From Prevotella sp. (GTDB lineage: Bacteria; Bacteroidota; Bacteroidia; Bacteroidales; Bacteroidaceae), in assembly GCA_017475265.1 (NCBI GenBank), contig JAFVFY010000026.1, forward strand, positions 1 to 64,000: 64,000 nt of DNA, in the 5' to 3' direction. A model generated the notes under the pieces. The model saw only the letters and a program-made list of their open reading frames with translations. It did not search any database and was not told where the DNA came from. The translations under genes and the position numbers were made by a program. Shown here piece by piece: positions 57,948 through 64,000 of the stretch. Numbering within the stretch: the first letter of the stretch is position 1; each line of letters begins with the position of its first letter.

Positions 57948-60900
57948 ATGAATCACTTACCAATTATCCCCTTCATCGCCGCCTGTTTCCTATGGTGCAA
58001 CCCTCTTGCAGCACTTGCCCAAAGCGAAAATCCCGACGACGAAGACATAGAAGAGGTTACCGCTCTTGTCAAGGAGCGTAGCCCGAAGGCACGAAAGCAG
58101 TACCCCACTCGTGAGGTTCGAGGACGAGTGCTCGATGCCACTACCCGTGCACCACTCTCTGGTGCTATGGTGCGTGTCAGCGAAGTAGAGGGATATAGTG
58201 TGCTCACCGAAAGCGATGGCTCCTACGCCCTGCTTGTACCCCTCTTTGCCACCTCCCTTGAGGTCTCTTCTCCCGACCTCAATATGGCTAAGATTGGTCT
58301 CAGGAAAGGTGAACAGCAGACCGACGTGCTGCTTTATCCCGAGACGTTCTCTGCTGATTACCAGCAAAGCACAGATGTCACCGCCATGACCCAGGCTCAG
58401 GACTTCCGATTCTCTCCTGCCATCACCATCGAGGGTGAGATACAGGGACGTCTCGGTGCTGACGTGCATACCACCACACGAAATGGTACTCCCGGCATTG
58501 GAAGCGTGATGTTCATTGATGGTCTTGGCTCGCTTAATGCCAATGCCCAGCCGCTTATTGTCGTTGATGGTGTCATCTTCGACCAACAGTTTGGTCGCAC
58601 TACGCTCCACGAAGGTTTCTTCAACGACATCCTGTCGAACATCAGCGTCACCGATATTGAGAGTGTGCAGGTGCTCCGTAACGGTACTGCCCTTTATGGC
58701 GCGAAGGGTGCCAACGGCGTGATTCTCATTAATACCCGCCGTAACCACTCCATGGCCACCCGTATCACCGCCAGTATCTCTGCCGGTGTAACCTTGGAAC
58801 CGAAGTTCCTCGACATGATGGATGCCACGCAGTATCGCAGCTATGCCTCCGACCTGCTGCAGACCACCAACACGGACATCACCGATTTCAAGTTCCTCAA
58901 CGAGTCGCCCACCTATTATTATTATAACCAGTACCACAACGACACCAACTGGAAAGACCTGGTCTATCGTACTGCCATTACCCAGAACTACAGCATCAAT
59001 GTGGAGGGTGGTGACGACATTGCTGACTACAACCTCTCGCTGGGCTATGTCGATGCGCAGAGCACATTGAAGAACAACAAGATGAACCGTCTGAACATTC
59101 GCTTCAACAGCGACATCCGTCTTACCAACCGTCTGGGCATTCGATTTGATGCCTCCTTTGCCAATCAGAAACGTAACCTACGTAACGATGGCGCTCCTAG
59201 CGGCTATACCGAGGGAACGCCCACGTCGACTGCCTTTCTTGCCTACGCCAAGAGTCCTATGCTCAGTCCCTATACCTTCTCCAACGGTAAAATCTCTGAC
59301 GGATATATCGACGTGGCAGACGAAAGCTACCTTGACGAGGCGCTGGCCGACTATGCCAACTACAACTACAAACTGGCTAATCCCTTGGCCATTAACGAGT
59401 ATGGTGAGGCAGAGAACAAGAACCACTTCGAGAACTCGATGATTAACCTTAGCGTTATGCCTCACTACAAGTTCGGTGAGCACCTCCGCCTGAGTGAGCA
59501 TTTCAGCTACAACCTCGTCAATACCAACGAGAAGTTTTACATCCCCCTCAACGGTGTGCCCGACTATTATGTCAGTAGTGTTAATGCCGTCGTGCACAAT
59601 GAAGTGCGTTCCATGGCTGGCAAGCAGAACTCGGTGATGAGCGACACACGACTGCAATATACGAATCGTTTTGCCGCCCACTATCTTGATGTCTTCGGCG
59701 GTGTACGCATCAACTGGGAGACCTATACCCTCAGTTCTCAGCTTGGTTACAACACTAGCAGCGACAAGATGCCAGCCATTAGCTCTAGTCTTGACCACGC
59801 ACAAACTACGGGTAGCAGCGACAAGTGGACTTCTATCGCCTGGTATGCACAGGCCAACTACAACTACCTACAGCGTTACTACCTGCAAGCCAACTTCGCC
59901 CTTGAGACCTCTTCTCGTTTTGGTCGCGATGCCTCCGATGCCCTGAAGATGTTTGAGGTGCCCTGGGGCTTCTTCCCTGGTGTTCAGGCCGCCTGGGTCA
60001 TCAGCAATGAGCCTTGGTTCCCCAAAAATCTCAATTCTCAATTCTCAATTCTCAATTACCTGAAGTTCTCCGCTGGTTTCGACTTCACAGGCAACGATGA
60101 CATTGACTATCACGCCGCCCGCAGCTATTTCACCAGTAGCAACTTCTTAGAGGATGTCTCTGGCATCTCCTTTGAGAACATTGGCAATAACCGCCTGCAA
60201 TGGGAGACCACCAAGCGTTTCAATGTTGGCCTGGAAACCAATATGCTCAACAACCGTCTGAACCTTCGCCTGAACTATTTCTACAGCAAGACCAGCAACC
60301 TGCTCATGTATCAGACCCTTCGTTACGTCACTGGTCTCGAGCATAACTGGGTGAACGGTGGTGCCATGAAGAACCAAGGCTTTGACGTGCGAGCCACTGG
60401 CAAGATTCTCGCCACGAAGAACTTCCAATGGGAGCTGGGGGCCAGTATGGGTCACTATAAGAACAAGATTACTGAACTTGCCGACGGCAAGTCTGCCATC
60501 AACAATGAACTCTATGGTGCCACCATCCGTTCGGAAATAGGCCAGCCCGCCAATGTTTTCTACGGCTATCGCACGCAGGGTGTCTTCGCCACTTCCGAAG
60601 AGGCAGCCCAGTCAGGGCTTTACATCCTTGCCGACAATGGCATAGACCGTCTGCCGTTTGGTGCTGGTGATGTCTGTTTTGCCGATACAAATAATGATAA
60701 ACAGATAAGTGAAGCCGACCGCGTCATCATCGGCGACCCCAACCCCGATTTTTACGGAAACATCTTCACCTCGCTGGCCTACAAGCGTTTCAAGCTCGAC
60801 ATCAACTTCAACTACTCCCTGGGTAATGATGTCTATAACTATCATCGCAGTCAGCTGGAGAGTGGTTGCCGTTTTATGAACCAAACGACGGCGATTACCC

Positions 60901-61232
60901 GTCGCTGGCAGACCGAGGGACAGCAGACAGACATTCCCCGTGCCTCCTTCCAAGACCCTATGGGCAATAGCCGCTTCAGCGACCGATGGATAGAGGACGG
61001 CTCTTACCTGAAGCTCAAGACTGTCACCCTTTCTTACACCTTGCCCCTGCACACCACCTTCCTGCAAGGCTTCCAGTTCTGGGTACAAGGCAATAACCTG
61101 CTCACCTTCACCCATTATTTCGGTGCCGACCCGGAATCGGCCATGACTGGCAGCGTCATCGGACAAGGCATCGACCTCGGCCGTCTGCCGCAGAGCCAAA
61201 GTATCGTGGCAGGAGTTAAAATCAACCTTTAA
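57948..61232 (+). CDS. SusC/RagA-family TonB-linked outer-membrane protein, second pair
   Basis: 1094 residues from ATG 57948; an earlier ATG at 57906 would overlap the FAS1 gene and bury the signal peptide (HLPIIPFIAACFLWCNPLAALA). After an acidic stretch come a carboxypeptidase-D-like domain (REVRGRVLDATTRAPLSGAM), the plug (SVQVLRNGTALYGAKGANGVILINTRR) and the barrel ending IVAGVKINL. The plug starts with a longer charged insert than in the first SusC. A dispersed TCTCAATT repeat (60028-60058) adds LNSQFSILNY within a barrel strand region. It pairs with the next SusD. Confidence 0.92.
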   Translation: MNHLPIIPFIAACFLWCNPLAALAQSENPDDEDIEEVTALVKERSPKARKQYPTREVRGRVLDATTRAPLSGAMVRVSEVEGYSVLTESDGSYALLVPLFATSLEVSSPDLNMAKIGLRKGEQQTDVLLYPETFSADYQQSTDVTAMTQAQDFRFSPAITIEGEIQGRLGADVHTTTRNGTPGIGSVMFIDGLGSLNANAQPLIVVDGVIFDQQFGRTTLHEGFFNDILSNISVTDIESVQVLRNGTALYGAKGANGVILINTRRNHSMATRITASISAGVTLEPKFLDMMDATQYRSYASDLLQTTNTDITDFKFLNESPTYYYYNQYHNDTNWKDLVYRTAITQNYSINVEGGDDIADYNLSLGYVDAQSTLKNNKMNRLNIRFNSDIRLTNRLGIRFDASFANQKRNLRNDGAPSGYTEGTPTSTAFLAYAKSPMLSPYTFSNGKISDGYIDVADESYLDEALADYANYNYKLANPLAINEYGEAENKNHFENSMINLSVMPHYKFGEHLRLSEHFSYNLVNTNEKFYIPLNGVPDYYVSSVNAVVHNEVRSMAGKQNSVMSDTRLQYTNRFAAHYLDVFGGVRINWETYTLSSQLGYNTSSDKMPAISSSLDHAQTTGSSDKWTSIAWYAQANYNYLQRYYLQANFALETSSRFGRDASDALKMFEVPWGFFPGVQAAWVISNEPWFPKNLNSQFSILNYLKFSAGFDFTGNDDIDYHAARSYFTSSNFLEDVSGISFENIGNNRLQWETTKRFNVGLETNMLNNRLNLRLNYFYSKTSNLLMYQTLRYVTGLEHNWVNGGAMKNQGFDVRATGKILATKNFQWELGASMGHYKNKITELADGKSAINNELYGATIRSEIGQPANVFYGYRTQGVFATSEEAAQSGLYILADNGIDRLPFGAGDVCFADTNNDKQISEADRVIIGDPNPDFYGNIFTSLAYKRFKLDINFNYSLGNDVYNYHRSQLESGCRFMNQTTAITRRWQTEGQQTDIPRASFQDPMGNSRFSDRWIEDGSYLKLKTVTLSYTLPLHTTFLQGFQFWVQGNNLLTFTHYFGADPESAMTGSVIGQGIDLGRLPQSQSIVAGVKINL
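60028..60058. repeat. TCTCAATTCTCAATT repeat inside SusC
   Basis: Four 9-10 bp units in frame; codes NLNSQFSILN after the conserved NEPWFPK. Confidence 0.85.
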
Positions 61233-61243
61233 GCGCTTCGCTA

Positions 61244-63094
61244 ATGAAAAAAGTAATAAATAAAAAAAGAAATAAAGCTATGACACATATATTATGTAAA
61301 ACAGCTAAAGAACTGACGGGTTTATTATTTGTTCTTTGTTCTTTATTATTTAGCGTAGCGTGTAGCGATTTCCTCTACGACGACTCCGACCAGGTGGCAT
61401 ACGCCGACAAGAACCTGCTTACCGACGATGCCGACACCCTCTGGGCCGTGGCGGGTATCATGAACAAGATGCAGGTCATCGCCGACCGCACCATCCTCCT
61501 TGGTGAGGTGCGTGGCGACCTCGTCACGCTCACTAATGATGCCTCCGCCGACCTGCGTGCCATCGCCAATTTCGAGACCACCTCAAATCTCAACTCTCAA
61601 TCCTCAACTCTCAACTCTCAATCCTCAACTCTCAACTCCAATAAGTACAACCGTCCCCGTGACTACTACGCCATCATCAATAACTGCAACTACTATCTTG
61701 CCAATGCCGACACCACGATACGCAACAGCCGCAATGAGCGTGTCTTCATCAAGGAGTATGCTGCCGTGAAGGCCTACCGCGCCTGGACTTACCTCCAGCT
61801 CGTGCTTAACTACCAGAGCGTGCCGCTTATCACTGAGCCTGTGCTCTCGATGGAGGATGCCGAGAAGAACTTCCCCCGCGTGGACATCAAGGAGGTGTGT
61901 CGCTATTTCATCGATGACATTGCCCCTTTCGCCGACGTGGAGACTCCTAGTTACGGCCCCATCCGCAACACCGACTCGAAGCTTTTTTATTATCCCATAA
62001 AAGTGCTCCTTGGCGACCTCTACCTCTGGGACGGCCAGTACCGTGAGGCAGCACAGAGCTACTACCGTTATATCAGCACTCGCAATGGCACGAACACTGC
62101 TTATACCATTAGCACCAACTCCGTAAGATTTGCTCGTAACGACTCGAAATGGATGAGTTTCCGGGACTCCTGGTCACCGATGTTCAGTCAGGAGAATTAC
62201 TCCTCCGACAGCGAACTGATCATGATGATTCCCGGCGACTCCATCCCCTCGGAGGGTAACTATAGTGAGCTGCGCGACCTTTTCAACACATCGGAAGCCA
62301 ACGACTACACTTGTAGCATTGTTCCCTCGCAGGCCATCATCGACCTTTCGGCTGCACAGAAATACTGCCACTATACCACGGGTGGCGAGTATGTCTATGC
62401 TCCCGACGGTCTCACCGACTTCCATACGGGTGACTTGCGCCTCGGTGCCATCTATACGAGTATGGACAACCTTGGAAGTCTGAATATCATGTCTAATGGC
62501 AAGCGTGTGACCAACTACAGCGTCATTGGCAAGTACCAGACGCGCAATGTGCATATCCTTCGCCGTGCTATGGTATGGCTGCGTTTTGCCGAGGCACTCA
62601 ACCGTGCCGGATTCCCCCGCTTTGCTTTCCAGATTCTTAAGACTGGCATAAACAATAATGTGATAGCCCAGGAGGTTCTGCCTTACTACTTGGATGACAG
62701 CGAGTTCCTTTCCCAGTTTAACTTCCCCAACACCTTATACTTGTTAGAAACCACAGCTGGCATGGCCACTGAGAACACTATGGGTCTCCACTCACGAGGT
62801 TCCGGCTATACTGCTGCCAATGCCAGCTATGCTTTTCTGGAGGACTCCGTGCTCAATTCTCAACTCTCAACTCTCAATTCTCAAATGGACTACGTCGAAG
62901 ACCTCATCACCGACGAGGAGGCTTTGGAGTTTGCTTTCGAGGGTCATCGCTTCTATGACCTCATGCGCATAGCCCTTCGCCGTAATGACCCGTCCTACCT
63001 CGCAGACCGTGTAGCCCGTCGCAATGGCACCTTCAGTCCCGCTCTCCAGGCTACGCTCAGGGATACCCGCAATTGGTATCTCCCCATTGAGTAG
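61244..63094 (+). CDS. SusD/RagB-family lipoprotein, second pair
   Basis: 616 residues, lipobox SVAC after LLFVLCSLLF. SusD marks are FLYDDSDQVAYADKNLLTD, the RAWTYLQLVLNYQSVPLI helix, LLGDLYLWDGQYREAAQSY, and the C-terminal ITDEEALEFAFEGHRFYDLMR. Two further dispersed-repeat copies are in frame: 61583-61638 (SQSSTLNSQSSTLNS) and 62851-62885 (NSQLSTLNSQM). ATG 61244 is used, with 61280 as an alternative giving a shorter n-region. It is the last operon gene, 140 bp before pgk. Confidence 0.92.
   Translation: MKKVINKKRNKAMTHILCKTAKELTGLLFVLCSLLFSVACSDFLYDDSDQVAYADKNLLTDDADTLWAVAGIMNKMQVIADRTILLGEVRGDLVTLTNDASADLRAIANFETTSNLNSQSSTLNSQSSTLNSNKYNRPRDYYAIINNCNYYLANADTTIRNSRNERVFIKEYAAVKAYRAWTYLQLVLNYQSVPLITEPVLSMEDAEKNFPRVDIKEVCRYFIDDIAPFADVETPSYGPIRNTDSKLFYYPIKVLLGDLYLWDGQYREAAQSYYRYISTRNGTNTAYTISTNSVRFARNDSKWMSFRDSWSPMFSQENYSSDSELIMMIPGDSIPSEGNYSELRDLFNTSEANDYTCSIVPSQAIIDLSAAQKYCHYTTGGEYVYAPDGLTDFHTGDLRLGAIYTSMDNLGSLNIMSNGKRVTNYSVIGKYQTRNVHILRRAMVWLRFAEALNRAGFPRFAFQILKTGINNNVIAQEVLPYYLDDSEFLSQFNFPNTLYLLETTAGMATENTMGLHSRGSGYTAANASYAFLEDSVLNSQLSTLNSQMDYVEDLITDEEALEFAFEGHRFYDLMRIALRRNDPSYLADRVARRNGTFSPALQATLRDTRNWYLPIE
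61318..61356. repeat. TTTATTATTTGTTCTTTG repeat forming the second SusD signal peptide
   Basis: Fourth copy of the TTTAGCGT-ending family; codes LLFVLCSLLFSV. Confidence 0.85.
61583..61638. repeat. CTCAACTCTCAATC repeat inside SusD, copy 1
   Basis: Five or six units coding alternating Asn, Ser, Gln, Thr and Leu between AIANFETT and NKYNRPRDYY. Confidence 0.88.
62851..62885. repeat. CTCAATTCTCAACT repeat inside SusD, copy 2
   Basis: Four units coding NSQLSTLNSQ just before MDYVEDLITDEEA. Confidence 0.88.
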
Positions 63095-63176
63095 CTCGGA
63101 ACATATAGACAACGGCCATGGAGTAAAAAAAATATAAATTAGCGCCACCATATTAGGCTATGCGAAATATTTGTAG

Positions 63177-63184
63177 TACTTTTG
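63177..63184 (+). promoter_or_regulatory. -7 element of pgk
   Basis: TACTTTTG, 50 bp before the pgk start. No convincing TTTG 19-21 bp upstream. Confidence 0.5.
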
Positions 63185-63234
63185 CAAGTTGTTACTAAGT
63201 ATTTATCAGATTATACCAACTAATTCATTTAACT

Positions 63235-64000
63235 ATGACAATCAACGAAATGAACTTTGCCGGTAAGAAGGCAATCGTGCGCGTTGACTTCAACGTGCCC
63301 CTGGACGAGAATGGTAAGATTACGGACGACACCCGCATCCGCGGTGCCCTGCCCACGCTGAAGAAGATTCTGGCCGACGGTGGTGCTGTCATCATCATGA
63401 GCCACATGGGCAAGCCCAAAGGCAAGGTGAACCCCAAGATGTCGCTGGGTCAGATTCGTGAGGCCGTGGAGAAGGCCCTCGGCGTTCCCGTGGCATTTGC
63501 TCCCGACTGTGCCAAGGCTGCCGACGCTGCTGCTGCCCTGAAGATGGGCGAGGCCCTGCTGCTGGAGAACCTGCGCTACTATCCCGAGGAGGAAGGCAAG
63601 CCCGTGGGCATTGAGAAGACCGATCCCGCCTACGACGCTGCCAAGAAGGAGATGAAGGCTCGTCAGAAGGAGTTCGCCAAGACGCTGGCAAGCTATGCCG
63701 ACTGCTACGTGATGGATGCCTTTGGTACCGCTCACCGTAAGCACGCCTCAACGGCTGTCATCGCCGACTACTTTGATGCCGACAACAAGATGCTCGGACT
63801 CCTCATGGAGAAGGAAGTGCAGGCTGTGGACAACGTGCTGTCGAACATCAAGCGCCCGTTCGTGGCCATCATGGGTGGCTCGAAGGTTAGCTCGAAGATC
63901 GGTATCATCGAGAACCTGCTGGGCAAGGTAGACAAGCTCATCCTCTGCGGTGGTATGACCTACACCTTCGCCAAGGCTCACGGCGGCGAGATTGGCAACA
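63235..64000 (+). CDS. pgk: Phosphoglycerate kinase, 3' end outside the window
   Basis: The first 255 codons are present. The enzyme makes ATP from 1,3-bisphosphoglycerate in glycolysis. N-domain marks are [15 protein letters not shown], the substrate [21 protein letters not shown] and [16 protein letters not shown], followed by [13 protein letters not shown] and the nucleotide-side start [13 protein letters not shown]. An insert of about 20 charged residues around [18 protein letters not shown] is characteristic of Bacteroidales PGK. It reads in the same direction as the SusCD operon but has its own -7 element. Confidence 0.97.
   Translation, partial: MTINEMNFAGKKAIVRVDFNVPLDENGKITDDTRIRGALPTLKKILADGGAVIIMSHMGKPKGKVNPKMSLGQIREAVEKALGVPVAFAPDCAKAADAAAALKMGEALLLENLRYYPEEEGKPVGIEKTDPAYDAAKKEMKARQKEFAKTLASYADCYVMDAFGTAHRKHASTAVIADYFDADNKMLGLLMEKEVQAVDNVLSNIKRPFVAIMGGSKVSSKIGIIENLLGKVDKLILCGGMTYTFAKAHGGEIGN

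Noticed and set aside
1..64000. tRNA or rRNA genes
   Set aside because: No cloverleaf with a GTTCGA-type arm in context and no rRNA sequence was recognised on reading both strands.

Overview
The window comes from a member of the Bacteroidota, most likely a Prevotellaceae (Prevotella/Segatella-type) gut or rumen bacterium. The signs are two SusC/SusD pairs, a fused NfnAB-type flavoprotein, methylmalonyl-CoA mutase mutA-mutB, an S9B dipeptidyl peptidase, and repeated promoters of the phylum's form (TTTG, 19-21 bp, TAnnTTTG). No rRNA, tRNA or CRISPR array was seen.

Layout. 1-5.5 kb is accessory: the 5' end of an IS1595-like transposase, a Nudix hydrolase joined to a PLD/DEAH/DUF3427 helicase, a yhcG (DUF1016) nuclease gene with its catalytic core deleted, a DUF6078 gene, and a run of palindromes. 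5.5-11.2 kb (minus strand) holds an AAA ATPase, aminopeptidase P, a toxin-antitoxin pair and NfnAB. 11.4-19.1 kb (plus) holds mutA-mutB, DPP IV and a ROK protein. 19.2-31 kb holds ilvD, kdsC, a DUF2520 protein, a nitroreductase, a FemAB/GNAT-like protein, envelope proteins (glycine-zipper lipoprotein, RlpA, BACON lipoprotein) and the minus-strand operon sppA-lpxK-PNP-thiL.

31-44.5 kb is an island that looks more A+T-rich. It starts with gene debris and an XRE-type two-gene module. A strong promoter and a roughly 460-nt leader then precede six tightly packed genes: two paralogous proteins with a divergent J-domain-like N-terminus, a membrane protein whose C-terminus resembles the GrpE beta domain, an Hsp70 (DnaK-like) ATPase, a protein kinase-like/AAA+ ATPase fusion with an altered HRD loop, and a TerB-like protein. 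I read this as a self-contained, probably membrane-tethered Hsp70 machine and as the best candidate here for an undescribed system. Behind it lie a PIN-toxin remnant, four 22-bp iteron-like repeats, and a 449-bp element with 53-bp terminal inverted repeats that contains a palindrome cluster.

44.5-63.1 kb holds an RsmF-like methyltransferase and then a long operon: FAS1 lipoprotein, SusC, SusD, two more FAS1-type lipoproteins, SusC, SusD. The window ends inside pgk.

A second theme is short dispersed repeats that sit in frame inside genes. One family forms the hydrophobic core of four signal peptides, another forms part of two lipoprotein signal peptides, and others make linker insertions in thiL, lpxK, pepP, NfnAB, the RsmF-like enzyme, SusC and SusD.
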